The notes: generated by a model not told the origin, from the letters alone. 13,654 nt of DNA from Halomonas halophila (GCA_002433675.1 DJIP01000061.1:1-13654), one strand, 5' to 3'. Shown: positions 1 to 7,581, counted from the stretch's first letter. Numbers and translations: made by a program.

Positions 1-740
1 TCCCAGAACCACCAGCCGCCCCAGCCCAGTTCGTAGTAGGCCCACCAGCTGCCGAGTGCGATGCCGACGGTGAGAAAGGCCCAGGCGATATTGGTCCAGG
101 GGCGCACCCAACGGGTCCAGGCGCTATCCAGGCGTCCGCCCAGCAGCGCGGCGATGGCAAAGGCGAAGACCACGCTGAAGCCCACGTAGCCCATGTACAG
201 CATCGGTGGATGGATGATCAGGCCGACGTCCTGCAGCAGCGGATTGAGATCGGCGCCGTCGGCGGGAATATTGGGCAGCGACCGCTCGAAGGGGTTGGAA
301 GTGATCAGGACAAAGGCCAGAAAGCCCACGCTGACCAGCCCCATCACGCCGAGCACCCGCGCCACCATGTCCGGCGGAAGACCTCGCGAGAAACAGCCCA
401 CGGCGAAGGTCCAGACACCGAGGATCAGGCTCCACAGCAGCACCGAGCCCTCGTGGTTGCCCCACACCGCGCTGAACTTGTAGTACCAGGGCAACAGTGA
501 GTTGGCGTTGTTGGCGACGTTGACCACGCTGAAGTCGTCGAGCAGGTAGCTCGCCGTCAGACAGCCGTACGCGATCAACAGAAAGGCCAGCTGGCCTGCC
601 GCCATCGGCCGTGCGTAGGCCATCCACAGCGGTCGCCGGGTAGCGGCCCCGGCCAGCGGCAGCACCGCCTGCACACAGGCCATCAGCAGCGCCACGATCA
701 GCGCGTAGTGTCCGATTTCCGGAATCATCTTGATCAGCAT
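1..740 (-). CDS. ccmF: Cytochrome c heme lyase subunit CcmF, N-terminal part (runs off left edge)
   Basis: CcmF is the large inner-membrane subunit of the System I heme ligation complex, which takes heme from holo-CcmE and attaches it to apocytochrome c in the periplasm. About 246 N-terminal residues are visible, starting [20 protein letters not shown]. They form a series of hydrophobic membrane segments, with typical CcmF stretches such as [16 protein letters not shown] and [23 protein letters not shown]. The frame leaves the window just as the tryptophan-rich WWD motif begins (GWGGWWFWD). Full-length family members are about 650 residues, so roughly 400 are missing. The start is the ATG at 738-740, preceded by an AAGGTG ribosome site. 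It is the last visible gene of the ccm operon but is separated from ccmE by 222 bases, unlike the overlapping genes upstream. Further ccm genes probably follow outside the window. Confidence 0.95.
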   Translation of the reverse strand, partial: MLIKMIPEIGHYALIVALLMACVQAVLPLAGAATRRPLWMAYARPMAAGQLAFLLIAYGCLTASYLLDDFSVVNVANNANSLLPWYYKFSAVWGNHEGSVLLWSLILGVWTFAVGCFSRGLPPDMVARVLGVMGLVSVGFLAFVLITSNPFERSLPNIPADGADLNPLLQDVGLIIHPPMLYMGYVGFSVVFAFAIAALLGGRLDSAWTRWVRPWTNIAWAFLTVGIALGSWWAYYELGWGGWWFW

Positions 741-962
741 GGATTCACCTTGGCCCGCCTTCCGTCCGCGTCAATCCCCTGGCGCCTGGCTCAGGGACTG
801 AATCGCGCGGGCCCATGGGCCCGGAATGCCTGCGTTATGGTCGATTGACCCTGTCCCGGCAGTGCCCGAAGAAGCGCCTTTGGCCCAGTCCCCTCGGGCA
901 AACGAGGCCCCGCACCATGGAGCCCCGTTGTCGGGATACCTTTCTTCGTCGATGCACGCCTC
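741..962. other. Intercistronic gap between ccmE and ccmF with a 16-bp palindrome
   Basis: These 222 bases contain no convincing reading frame: the short open frames here lack family resemblance and good ribosome sites. The one structured element is the perfect palindrome CGGGCCCATGGGCCCG at 808-823, which could fold in RNA as a 6-bp stem with a CATG loop. No T-tract follows on either strand, so it is not a standard intrinsic terminator. It might act as an mRNA stability or processing element between ccmE and ccmF; that is speculation. Confidence 0.4.
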
Positions 963-1433
963 TTACTGCGACGTGCCGGGGCCCGCCTGCTTGTAGTCTG
1001 CCGGCGAATAGCCAGCGTCTTCCAATGCCTCGGCGACCTCGGGCGGCATATAGTTCTCGTCGTGCTTGGCCAGCACCTTGTCGGCGGCGATATAGCCGTC
1101 ACCGGTCAGTTCGCCGACCACCACCACACCCTGCCCCTCGCGGAACAGGTCCGGCAGGATACCGCTGTAGCGCACCTCGACGTCGTCGACGTAGTCGGTG
1201 ACCACGAAGCTGACGTCCAGGCTGTCGCTGTCACGATGGACGCTGCCTTCCTTGACCATCCCGCCGGCACGCAGCTGCCGGTCCACGGGGGCTTCACCTG
1301 CGGCGATCTGTACCGGGCTGAAGAACAGATTGATGTTGGAGCGCAGGGCATACAGGGTCAGCCCCACCGCCACCGCGCACAGCGCCACCAGCCCAAGCAC
1401 CAGCAGCATTCGATTTCGGCGTTTAGCCCTCAT
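963..1433 (-). CDS. ccmE: Periplasmic heme chaperone CcmE
   Basis: CcmE is membrane-anchored. It binds heme covalently after export by CcmABCD and hands it to CcmF. The 156-residue protein has a basic N-terminus, one membrane anchor (about residues 9-29), then the motif NINLFFSP and a periplasmic beta-barrel domain. The heme-binding site is in [10 protein letters not shown], with His124 as the covalent ligand and Tyr128 matching the HxxxY motif of the E. coli protein. The ATG at 1431-1433 ([10 protein letters not shown]) is preferred because it overlaps the end of ccmD by 11 bases and gives the usual length. An upstream in-frame ATG at 1470-1472 would add 13 residues that overlap ccmD more deeply. 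The last residues (KQAGPGTSQ) look disordered, as is common in this family. Confidence 0.96.
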   Translation of the reverse strand: MRAKRRNRMLLVLGLVALCAVAVGLTLYALRSNINLFFSPVQIAAGEAPVDRQLRAGGMVKEGSVHRDSDSLDVSFVVTDYVDDVEVRYSGILPDLFREGQGVVVVGELTGDGYIAADKVLAKHDENYMPPEVAEALEDAGYSPADYKQAGPGTSQ

Positions 1434-1635
1434 CTTGATCCTCCGAGGGGGAACTTGCGACCGCGGCGTCACGCCTCAGCCGGCGGCGCAAGGTGCGCCG
1501 AACACCGCGGCTCTCGCCGCGAACCAGAATCACGCTCAACAGCAGAAAGCCCAGGGTCGCCCCCCAGGCGGTCCACACATAGGGGCCGTGGCTGCCCATG
1601 CTGACCAGCTCGGCCAGCGATTCGAAAGCCATCAT
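1423..1635 (-). CDS. ccmD: Heme exporter protein CcmD
   Basis: CcmD is a small inner-membrane protein that associates with CcmC and CcmE and is needed to release holo-CcmE from the CcmABC complex. The 70 residues contain the family motif [12 protein letters not shown] followed by one membrane segment (about residues 19-38), then a very basic cytoplasmic tail ([13 protein letters not shown]) and an acidic end. The ATG at 1633-1635 overlaps the TGA of ccmC (ATGA), and a second ATG follows immediately, so the start is uncertain by one codon. It ends with TAA inside the first codons of ccmE. Length and position in the operon are typical. Confidence 0.93.
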   Translation of the reverse strand: MMAFESLAELVSMGSHGPYVWTAWGATLGFLLLSVILVRGESRGVRRTLRRRLRRDAAVASSPSEDQDEG

Positions 1636-2372
1636 GGACGCTCCTCGAACAGCTCTTTCACCCAGCGCTTGTGGCCTTCACGGCGCAGGATCTCGGTACG
1701 GGTGCGGGTCAGGGTGAAGGCCGCGAAGAAGGCGTAGAAGCCCAGCACCATGATCAACAGCGGCATCCACATTTCCAGCGGCATCGCCGGGCGTTCGGTG
1801 ATGGTGAAGCTGGCGGGCTGGTGCAGGGTGTTCCACCACTCCACCGAGTACTTGATGATGGGAATGTTGATCACCCCCACCATGGCCAGCACCGAAGCCG
1901 CCTTGGCGCCGCTCTGGGGGCGGGCGAAGGCACGCCGGATCAGCATCACCCCAAGATACAGAAACAGCAGGATCAGCATCGAGGTCAGGCGGGCATCCCA
2001 CTGCCACCAGGTGCCCCAGGTAGGCTTGCCCCAGACCGATCCCGACAGCAGCGCGATAGCCGTCATGGCGGCACCCAGCGGCGCCATCATCGCTGCCGCC
2101 ATGTCGGCAATCTTGATCTTCCAGACCATGAACACGAAGCCGGACGCGGCCAGCGCCATGAAGATCGACTGGGCCAGGAAGGCCGCAGGCACGTGAACAT
2201 AGATGATGCGAAAGCTGTTGCCCTGCTGGTAGTCCGCCGGAGCGAAGGCCAGCCCCCAGACGCTGCCGATCAGGATCAACGCCAGCGCCAGCGCCCAGCA
2301 CCAGGGAGAAAGACGCGCCGCTATGCCGTAGAACCAGCGCGGCGATCCCAGCTTGTGAAAGAAGGCCCACAT
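1632..2372 (-). CDS. ccmC: Heme transport protein CcmC
   Basis: CcmC is the inner-membrane protein that presents heme to CcmE for covalent attachment. The 246 residues form six predicted membrane segments with the periplasmic WWD motif [13 protein letters not shown] at about residues 119-131. The two heme-ligand histidines are in the expected places: His60 in IIYVHVPAA and His184 in NTLHQPASF, the same numbering as E. coli CcmC. The ATG at 2370-2372 has GAGGTA upstream as ribosome site and lies 51 bases after the end of ccmB. Its TGA overlaps the ccmD start. Nothing looks truncated or unusual. Confidence 0.97.
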   Translation of the reverse strand: MWAFFHKLGSPRWFYGIAARLSPWCWALALALILIGSVWGLAFAPADYQQGNSFRIIYVHVPAAFLAQSIFMALAASGFVFMVWKIKIADMAAAMMAPLGAAMTAIALLSGSVWGKPTWGTWWQWDARLTSMLILLFLYLGVMLIRRAFARPQSGAKAASVLAMVGVINIPIIKYSVEWWNTLHQPASFTITERPAMPLEMWMPLLIMVLGFYAFFAAFTLTRTRTEILRREGHKRWVKELFEERP

Positions 2373-2423
2373 GAGCGTTGTACCTCGATCAACCTTGAAT
2401 TCGTGAAGGCCACGACGGCCCGA

Positions 2424-3158
2424 TCAACCATGGATACTGATACGCAGCGACGCGGCGATGGCAATAGGAGCCGCCATCAGCGACACCGACAACAGCGCGC
2501 CGATCACCGCCAGGTGCCCCAGCCATTCCCCACCGCCCAGCGCCGCGCCCATGGCGCCGGTGCCGAAGATCAGCACCGGCATGAAAAGTGGCAATACCAA
2601 AAGCGACAACAGCATGCCGCCACGCGCCAGCCCCACCGTCAGGCCAGCGCCGATGGCACCGATCAAGCTGATGCAGCCACTGCCCAGCGCCAGGGTCGCG
2701 CTCAGCGCCAGGTAGCTGCCCTGTGGCAATGCCAGCAGCACCCCCAGCAGCGGCGCCATCAGCGCCAGCGGCAGCCCGGTGGTCAACCAGTGCACGGCAA
2801 CCTTGGCCAGCACCAGCAGCGACAGCGGGTGCGGCGCCAGCAACAGTTGCTCGAGAGTGCCGTCCTCGAAGTCGCCGCGAAACAACCCGTCCAGCGACAA
2901 CAGCGCCGACAGCAGGGCGGCCACCCACAGCACGCCAGGGGCGATCAGCGCCAGGCGTTCGGGATCCGGAGAGATGCCCAGCGGAAACAGGGTGATCACC
3001 ATGGCGAAGAACACCAGCGGGGTCAGGGCGTCGCCCGGTCGACGGGCGACCGCCGTCAAGTCACGGCGGAAGGTGGCAACCACCGCGCGGCCAAGCCCTT
3101 CACCGGCCTCTCTGACCGGCTCGGCGGCCTCGGTCAGCCCAGACGTCGTCGTCTTCAT
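2424..3158 (-). CDS. ccmB: Heme exporter permease CcmB
   Basis: CcmB is the membrane subunit that pairs with the ATPase CcmA. ATP hydrolysis by CcmAB drives release of holo-CcmE. The 244 residues contain six predicted membrane segments, with the conserved N-terminal stretch [22 protein letters not shown] (about residues 30-51) and then [14 protein letters not shown]. The motif [17 protein letters not shown] (cytoplasmic) and the [16 protein letters not shown] end are also typical. The ATG at 3156-3158 overlaps the TGA of ccmA (ATGA), which supports it. It gives an N-terminal extension of about 23 residues, rich in charged residues and not found in E. coli CcmB. The same frame stays open upstream to 3647, but that part lies opposite real ccmA codons and is not coding. 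Confidence 0.95.
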   Translation of the reverse strand: MKTTTSGLTEAAEPVREAGEGLGRAVVATFRRDLTAVARRPGDALTPLVFFAMVITLFPLGISPDPERLALIAPGVLWVAALLSALLSLDGLFRGDFEDGTLEQLLLAPHPLSLLVLAKVAVHWLTTGLPLALMAPLLGVLLALPQGSYLALSATLALGSGCISLIGAIGAGLTVGLARGGMLLSLLVLPLFMPVLIFGTGAMGAALGGGEWLGHLAVIGALLSVSLMAAPIAIAASLRISIHG

Positions 3159-3808
3159 GAAGCCACCTGTCGATGTCCGTCCAGGGTCAACCGGCGCAAG
3201 CCAGGCACATTGGACAGCGGATGGTGGGTGGTGACCAGCACGGCGCCGCCCCTGGCGGCGTGGTCGGACAGACGGTGCTCCAGGGCGGCCACGCCGGCCA
3301 CATCGATGGCGGTGAAAGGTTCGTCCAGCACCCACAGGGCACGCCGACTCAACGCCAGACGAGCCAGGGTCACCCGGCGCTTCTGGCCGGCCGATAACTG
3401 GGCGGTGGGAACGTCCTCGAAGCCGGCCAGGCCGACCTCGGCCAAGGCCGCCTCGAGCTGGGCATCGGGGCAGCCGTCCCCACTCAGCGCTTGATACCAG
3501 CGCAGGTTCTCGATGGCGGTGAGGTTGGCCTTGATGCCCGGGGCATGCCCCAGATACAGCAGGTTGGCCAGCAGGTCGGCACGGGCTCGAGGCAACGCTC
3601 GCCCCTGCCAGCGCACCTCTCCATCGACGTCGGCGATCTGGCCGCACAGGATCTTCAACAGCGTGGTCTTGCCACTGCCGTTGGGTCCCTCGACTCGGAG
3701 CACTTCCCCCGCCTTGAGGGCCACATCCAATCCTCGAAACAACCAGCGGCCATCGCGCTCACAGGCCAGTTGTCGGGCTTCAAGACACAGACGCAAAGGG
3801 CACTCCAC
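3155..3808 (-). CDS. ccmA: Heme exporter ATP-binding protein CcmA
   Basis: CcmA is the cytoplasmic ABC ATPase of the CcmABCD complex. The 217 residues carry all the ABC motifs: Walker [10 protein letters not shown] (41-49), signature LSAGQKRR (138-145), Walker B ALWVLDEP (157-164) and a switch His in TTHHPL. The opening [16 protein letters not shown] matches the family start closely. The start is not certain. GTG at 3806-3808 opens the frame but has no clear ribosome site. TTG at 3794-3796, with GGAG about 6 bases upstream, would begin with [14 protein letters not shown] and fit E. coli CcmA length better. It is the first gene of the ccm operon. Promoter elements upstream are not obvious. Confidence 0.95.
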   Translation of the reverse strand: MECPLRLCLEARQLACERDGRWLFRGLDVALKAGEVLRVEGPNGSGKTTLLKILCGQIADVDGEVRWQGRALPRARADLLANLLYLGHAPGIKANLTAIENLRWYQALSGDGCPDAQLEAALAEVGLAGFEDVPTAQLSAGQKRRVTLARLALSRRALWVLDEPFTAIDVAGVAALEHRLSDHAARGGAVLVTTHHPLSNVPGLRRLTLDGHRQVAS

Positions 3809-3932
3809 AACCAGGGACGGGGCGGCAAATCACGCACAGACTTTACACCGATTGCCCTACCCGAACCAGACAGCCAGCGCAGCTGACAGCCGCAATCGCA
3901 CAGCTAATGCACCTTTCGTTGATCCATGGCAC

Positions 3933-3960
3933 TTGCACGAGTGGCGAGGCCTGCTATCTT
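3933..3960 (+). promoter_or_regulatory. Probable sigma70 promoter of the S24-yigZ operon
   Basis: TTGCAC (3933-3938) and TATCTT (3955-3960) are separated by 16 bases, a reasonable -35/-10 pair. The SOS box at 3966-3985 would then cover the transcription start, the classic position for LexA repression. The leader to the ATG would be about 105 bases. Elements were read by eye. Confidence 0.55.
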
Positions 3961-3965
3961 TCACA

Positions 3966-3985
3966 TACTGTATGAATCGACAGTA
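3966..3985 (+). promoter_or_regulatory. LexA binding site (SOS box)
   Basis: The sequence TACTGTATGAATCGACAGTA contains the exact gammaproteobacterial SOS core CTGT-N8-ACAG with the preferred TA flanks on both sides. It matches the E. coli consensus at 16 of 20 positions; only central bases differ. It lies directly after a plausible -10 element and upstream of a gene encoding a LexA/UmuD-type protein, so it almost certainly places that gene and the overlapping yigZ under DNA-damage control. It lies about 158 bases from the divergent ccmA start and probably does not control ccm. Confidence 0.9.
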
Positions 3986-4072
3986 CCCATATTCCTCGAC
4001 GTTGACGTCATTCGACACCCGCTACTCCATCCCGTGACAGCCCGACCCTCACAACAAGGGAGACCCCGCGCC

Positions 4073-4549
4073 ATGGATATCGCGACCTGCCAGTTCCTCG
4101 AACGCCTGCCCAACCTGCCCATCGCCGACAGCTGGGCGCCCGTCGATGCCACCTCGAATGCCCTGGTGGAAGTCCCCCTGCTGGGGCAGGTATCCGCCGG
4201 CATGCCGATCGAGGCCTGCCTGGACAGCGCCACCCTGCAGGTGCCGTCACGCATGGTGAGGCGCAACACCTACGCCCTCAAGGTGTGCGGCAACTCGATG
4301 ATCGATTGCAATATCTTCGACGGCGATGTGATCATCATCGAGCGTCAGGAAAGCGCCGAGAACGGAGAAACGGCGGTGGTGATGATCAATGACCAGGAGG
4401 TCACCCTGAAAAAGCTCTATATCGAGAAGAATGGCGTGCGCCTGCAACCCGCCAACGAGACCATGCCCCCGATCTTCCTGAAGAACAGCGACATCCGTGT
4501 GCTGGGCCTGGTCATGGGCGTCGCCCGCCAGGAAGAAATGGCCGCCTGA
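4073..4549 (+). CDS. HTH-less LexA/UmuD-type S24 self-cleaving protein, SOS regulated
   Basis: The 158 residues correspond to the C-terminal half of LexA and to UmuD. They show a cleavage site Ala42-Gly43 in VPLLGQVSAGMP, the Ser75 nucleophile in VCGNSMIDCNIFDGDVIII, and the general base Lys113 in EVTLKKL. The rest follows the LexA fold up to LGLVMGVAR. There is no helix-turn-helix, only about 42 residues ahead of the cleavage site (24 in E. coli UmuD). In the family, RecA filaments stimulate Ser/Lys self-cleavage; here that is inferred from the intact residues. The ATG at 4073-4075 has AAGGGAGA upstream. The frame is open further upstream to 3926, but that would place the SOS box inside the gene. 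No umuC or dinB follows; instead the TGA overlaps the yigZ ATG. It could be a UmuD paralogue or another damage-triggered factor. Confidence 0.9.
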   Translation: MDIATCQFLERLPNLPIADSWAPVDATSNALVEVPLLGQVSAGMPIEACLDSATLQVPSRMVRRNTYALKVCGNSMIDCNIFDGDVIIIERQESAENGETAVVMINDQEVTLKKLYIEKNGVRLQPANETMPPIFLKNSDIRVLGLVMGVARQEEMAA

Positions 4550-5175
4550 TGCGCTACCCGATACCCGAGCTTGCCCCCGGCGAGTGGCACGAAAGCGAGA
4601 TCGAGGTGGAGAAGAGCCGCTTCATCACCTGGCTGGCCCACACCCCCAGCGTGGCGGACTTCGAGGCGCTGTTGGCCGAGGCCCGCAGGCAGCATCCCAA
4701 TGCCAGCCATCATTGCAGCGCCTACATCGCAGGGCCACCCGGGGAGCAGGTGCACATCGGCTTCTCCGATGACGGCGAGCCGGGTGGCACCGCCGGCCGA
4801 CCGATGTTTCAGGCGCTTGATGGCGACGGCATCGGCCAGGTGGGTGCGGTGGTGATCCGCTACTTCGGCGGCACCAAGCTGGGTACCGGCGGCCTTGCCC
4901 GCGCCTACACCCAGGCGCTGGTCACGGCGCTGGAGAGCCTGCCCAGGGGCGAATGCATCGAGCGTCACCCGCTCAAGATACGGGTCGACTTCGCCGGCGA
5001 GGCCGACGCCCGCCAGTGGTGCCTGGGCCAGGATATCCCGGTGCAGGCGGTGGACTACGGCGCCGACGGTGTCACCCTGACGCTGGGCTGGCCCAGTGAA
5101 CGGACCACCGACCTGAGCGAGCTGAGCACTCGCCTGAAAGGCCGCATCGAGGCCCTGGACAACCCACCAAGCTGA
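4549..5175 (+). CDS. yigZ: YigZ/IMPACT family protein (UPF0029)
   Basis: YigZ proteins are related to eukaryotic IMPACT, a regulator of the eIF2-alpha kinase GCN2. Their bacterial role is not settled, although the fold suggests nucleic acid or ribosome binding. The 208 residues have the usual two-domain layout. An N-terminal UPF0029 domain (about 1-130) carries the motifs EVEKSRFITWLAHT, HHCSAYI, FSDDGEPGGTAGRPM and VIRYFGGTKLGTGGLARAY. A C-terminal alpha/beta domain (about 140-205) follows. The ATG shares one base with the preceding TGA (TGATG), so translation is probably coupled to the SOS-controlled S24 gene. AGGAAGAA lies about 12 bases upstream. The length matches the E. coli protein. 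Confidence 0.95.
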   Translation: MRYPIPELAPGEWHESEIEVEKSRFITWLAHTPSVADFEALLAEARRQHPNASHHCSAYIAGPPGEQVHIGFSDDGEPGGTAGRPMFQALDGDGIGQVGAVVIRYFGGTKLGTGGLARAYTQALVTALESLPRGECIERHPLKIRVDFAGEADARQWCLGQDIPVQAVDYGADGVTLTLGWPSERTTDLSELSTRLKGRIEALDNPPS

Positions 5176-5229
5176 GCCTGCGTCACTCCATGCGCTCTGG
5201 CCAGCGCCATCCGCCCCGCCGCCGGCCCT

Positions 5230-5243
5230 CGTCTGTTCAGACG
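5230..5243. terminator. Small hairpin between convergent yigZ and the acyltransferase gene
   Basis: CGTCTGTTCAGACG is a perfect inverted repeat in the 90-base gap between two converging genes, so it could help end transcription from both sides. No run of T follows on either strand, so it is weak as an intrinsic terminator and may be incidental. Confidence 0.25.
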
Positions 5244-5265
5244 TCCTGGTCGGGTCGACACCTCG

Positions 5266-7044
5266 CTACAACGGCCCCAAGGCGACAGCGTCTTCGCCCA
5301 TCGTGTCGGCGTCCTTTCCCGCCGTGACAGCATCTTCCCCGATATAGCGTCTGCGCTTGTCGGCCTTGAGCCGCGCCACGTCCACCACCACCAGGCCGTC
5401 GATGCAGTAGCCAAAGGCGGTATCCACGCCGAAGGCCTTGAAGCTGACGCCACCAGGCTCGGCCACCTCCACGTACTGCTTGTAGAGCGCGGGCACCCCC
5501 GCCCCCATGGCCTGCAAGGCGCCTTTCAAGCGCTGAAAGTCCTCGCCGGCGTCATTGCCGGCGAACAGCCGATCCGCCTCCTCGCGCCCGGCACGCGACA
5601 TCGTGCACACCGCCTTGGCCCGGATCGGGCTGTCGCCGTCCCCGTAGTAGTGGCGGTAGTAACTGACCAGCAGGTCCTTGGCCAGGGGCGGCAGATGATT
5701 GGGAATGGTCACTGGCCCGAACAGCCAGCGAACCTCGGGATGATGTCGCAGGTAGGCACCGAGACCATGCCAGAGATAGTCGAGGCTGCGTCGTCCCCAG
5801 TAGCGCGGCTGAACAAAGCTACGGCCCAGCTCCAGTCCGTGGCGCCAGCGATCCATCGGTGCCTGATCGAGATGAAAGATGGTGGCGCTGTATAGCCCTT
5901 CGATGCCCTGGCCATCGAGGATGCGACCGACCTCACCGAGACGGTAGGCCCCGGCGATTTCCAGGTCACGATCATCCCACAGCACTAGATGACGATAGTG
6001 CTCGTCGTACTCGTCCATATCTCGCTTCTTGCCAGTGCCCTCGCCGACCCGGCGGAAGGCAATCTCGCGCAGTCGCCCGATCTCGCGCATCACCGCGGAG
6101 TCGGGACGATGGTCAAACAGCAGGATCTGCTTGCCGTCAGGCGTCCTGCCCAGCACCTCGGCGTCGACCAGTTCTTCACGCAGGTGCTGGCGATTTTCCG
6201 GATGGGCGATGCCGGCCTCGGAGACAAACACGCCCTTGCGTCCCCGCCCCAGGCGGTAGACATGCTTGCGCAACAGCTTGAGCTTGGCGGCGGTGGCCAG
6301 GTCCTCGCGGTCGAAGCGCGCCAGAGGAATCTCGCCCCCCACCTTGAGGGTGATGTGCCGCCCTTGCTGGCGAAACATCTCGTGGGGCAGCAGCAGCGTG
6401 CCCAGCGGCGAGTACAGCGAGGCCAACGAATAGAACAGCGATGAATTGCGACCGCCCACGTGCACCGGCAGGATCGGCGCGTTGGTACGCCGGGCCGCGT
6501 GCAGGAAGCCCGACAGCCAGTTGCCGTCCTTTACGCCCTTGGGTCCCGCCCGCGACACCTCGCCGGCGGGAAAGACGATCACCGCCTGTTCATCGTCGAG
6601 GGCATCGACGATGCCCTGGAGGCTCTTGCGAAAGCCCCGGCGCGACAGGTTGTCCACCGGCAGCAGCAGCGGCGCCAGCGGCGACAGCTGCATCAACAGA
6701 TCATTGGCGACAATCTTCACGTCCGGGCGCACATCCGCCACCATGCGCACCAGCGCCAGCCCATCCAGGGCACCGAGGGGATGATTGGCGACGATCACTA
6801 CCCTGCCGGCGACCGGAATGTTGTCGCGATCACGAGACGACAGCGAATAGCCGAAGTTCAGATGATCGAGCACCGCGTCGATGAACTCGAGCCCTCCGGC
6901 GCGCCGATGACGCTCGAGAAAGGCGTTGATCTCGCGCTCGTGCACCAGGCGCTTGAGGCCGGCGCTCAACAGGCGGCGGCACCAGGCTGGCCAGCTCTGT
7001 GCCTTCGGCACCTTGGCCATCAAGGCCTTTTCGACATCGATCAT
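5266..7044 (-). CDS. Two-domain acyltransferase (PlsC + OlsB/GNAT), probable ornithine-lipid synthase OlsF-like
   Basis: The 592-residue protein joins two acyltransferase domains. The N-terminal part (about 60-270) is PlsC-like, with the acceptor motif VIVANHPLGALDG (His88, Asp94) and FPAGEVS (158-164). The C-terminal part (about 300-569) resembles the OlsB/hemolysin-type N-acyltransferases, with EIGRLREIAFRRVGEG, LEIAGAYRLG and LELGRSFVQPRYW. This order is the one described for OlsF, where the OlsB-like half acylates ornithine and the PlsC-like half adds the second acyl chain, giving phosphate-free membrane lipids. That activity is inferred; related fusions are often annotated only as GNAT or hemolysin. 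The ATG at 7042-7044 has an ideal GGAGGA site. The last 23 residues form an acidic seven-residue repeat (GEDAVTA, GKDADTM, GEDAVAL) beyond the conserved end. It is transcribed alone, downstream of the oad terminator. Confidence 0.85.
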   Translation of the reverse strand: MIDVEKALMAKVPKAQSWPAWCRRLLSAGLKRLVHEREINAFLERHRRAGGLEFIDAVLDHLNFGYSLSSRDRDNIPVAGRVVIVANHPLGALDGLALVRMVADVRPDVKIVANDLLMQLSPLAPLLLPVDNLSRRGFRKSLQGIVDALDDEQAVIVFPAGEVSRAGPKGVKDGNWLSGFLHAARRTNAPILPVHVGGRNSSLFYSLASLYSPLGTLLLPHEMFRQQGRHITLKVGGEIPLARFDREDLATAAKLKLLRKHVYRLGRGRKGVFVSEAGIAHPENRQHLREELVDAEVLGRTPDGKQILLFDHRPDSAVMREIGRLREIAFRRVGEGTGKKRDMDEYDEHYRHLVLWDDRDLEIAGAYRLGEVGRILDGQGIEGLYSATIFHLDQAPMDRWRHGLELGRSFVQPRYWGRRSLDYLWHGLGAYLRHHPEVRWLFGPVTIPNHLPPLAKDLLVSYYRHYYGDGDSPIRAKAVCTMSRAGREEADRLFAGNDAGEDFQRLKGALQAMGAGVPALYKQYVEVAEPGGVSFKAFGVDTAFGYCIDGLVVVDVARLKADKRRRYIGEDAVTAGKDADTMGEDAVALGPL

Positions 7045-7149
7045 GCCCGTCCTCCGTCGGTGGCAATAGCCGCCAGACTAGAAAGCGCGCATGACAGCAC
7101 CGTGGCGATCGCGTGTAAGCGGGATGACGGGCTCGACCAGAGTCAGCTA

Positions 7150-7185
7150 CAAAAACAGCGCCCCCACCTTGCGGCGGGGGCGCTG
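7150..7185 (-). terminator. Intrinsic terminator of the oadGAB operon
   Basis: On the minus strand a 10-bp perfect stem (CAGCGCCCCC pairing with GGGGGCGCTG, 7156-7185) encloses a 10-base loop and is followed by TTTTTG. This is a strong rho-independent terminator. It lies about 400 bases after the oadB stop, so the repeat array between them is transcribed as a long 3' untranslated region. Confidence 0.9.
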
Positions 7186-7224
7186 CGATCGATCAAAGCC
7201 GGGCTGCGGGCCCGGAAGACTTTA

Positions 7225-7289
7225 CTACCGAGTCTTGATCACCATCCCGGGACCATCATGCCGGGTACTTGATCATCACCCCGGGACCA
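7225..7289 (-). repeat. Two short degenerate copies (4 and 5) of the oadB tail
   Basis: Two units of 34 and 31 bases (7256-7289 and 7225-7255) follow the third full copy. In oadB direction they read DGPG-VMIKYPA-stop and DGPG-MVIKTR-stop. Both retain the GTGATGATCAAG-like core and a stop codon but have lost the upstream part. Unlike the full copies they carry amino-acid changes, as expected for the oldest or most decayed members furthest from the gene. The shared ATGGTCCCGGG between them shows they arose by local tandem duplication. Confidence 0.8.
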
Positions 7290-7391
7290 TCATCCCAGGT
7301 ACTTGATCATCACCCCGGCGGCTACCGCCGAGCCGATAACGCCGGCGGACGCCTGTGGCTCATAGGAAGCGGCCCCAGGGCCCGGATGACC
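7290..7391 (-). repeat. Displaced oadB 3'-end copy 3 (102-base unit)
   Basis: Bases 7290-7346 encode, in oadB direction, [18 protein letters not shown] and a TGA stop, identical in protein to the last 18 residues of OadB. Relative to the gene it differs at synonymous positions only (Ala423 GCC, Ala429 GCG, Val430 GTA, Gly440 GGA) plus a different stop. A 45-base spacer (7347-7391) contains CTATGAGCCACAGGCG, shared with the other units. Confidence 0.95.
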
Positions 7392-7479
7392 CTAGCCCAG
7401 GTACTTGATCATCACCCCGGCGGCGACAGCCGAACCGATGACGCCTGTGGCTCATAGGGAGCGGGCCCATCGCCCAAGC
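7392..7479 (-). repeat. Displaced oadB 3'-end copy 2 (88-base unit)
   Basis: Bases 7392-7445 encode [17 protein letters not shown] and a TAG stop. Differences from the gene are synonymous (Val425 GTC, Gly427 GGT, Ala429 GCT, Val430 GTC). The unit is shorter than its neighbours because the match starts one codon later, directly after the conserved CTATGAGCCACAGG of the spacer, and because the spacer differs near the stop. It is not in frame with the neighbouring units. Confidence 0.95.
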
Positions 7480-7581
7480 TTAGCCCAGGTACTTGATCAT
7501 CACCCCGGCGGCCACTGCCGAGCCGATGACACCAGCGGACGCCTGTGGCTCATAGGGAGCGGCCCCATCGCTCGGATGCCC
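7480..7581 (-). repeat. Displaced oadB 3'-end copy 1 (102-base unit)
   Basis: Bases 7480-7536 encode [18 protein letters not shown] and TAA. Only Ala423 (GCT), Gly424 (GGT) and Val425 (GTC) use different codons from the gene. The spacer 7537-7581 includes CTATGAGCCACAGGCG, and close to the gene stop GCGATGGGGCC, the same 11 bases that encode the AMGP stretch of OadB. The 102-base period keeps this copy in frame with the oadB stop: stop-codon readthrough would add 33 residues that end in a second tail. Confidence 0.95.

Noticed and set aside
1671..3494. A 607-codon open frame on the plus strand opposite ccmA-ccmC
   Set aside because: It is rich in Gln, Arg and His with no domain character, typical of an antisense frame opposite GC-rich genes. 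The minus strand encodes well-recognised CcmA, CcmB and CcmC here.
2424..3647. A 407-residue version of CcmB starting at 3647
   Set aside because: The extra 163 residues are an alternative frame of ccmA. The ATG at 3158, overlapping the ccmA stop, is the natural start.
6460..7272. A 270-codon plus-strand open frame opposite the acyltransferase
   Set aside because: It is antisense to a gene with clear domains and motifs, and shows only Gln/Arg/His-rich shadow composition.
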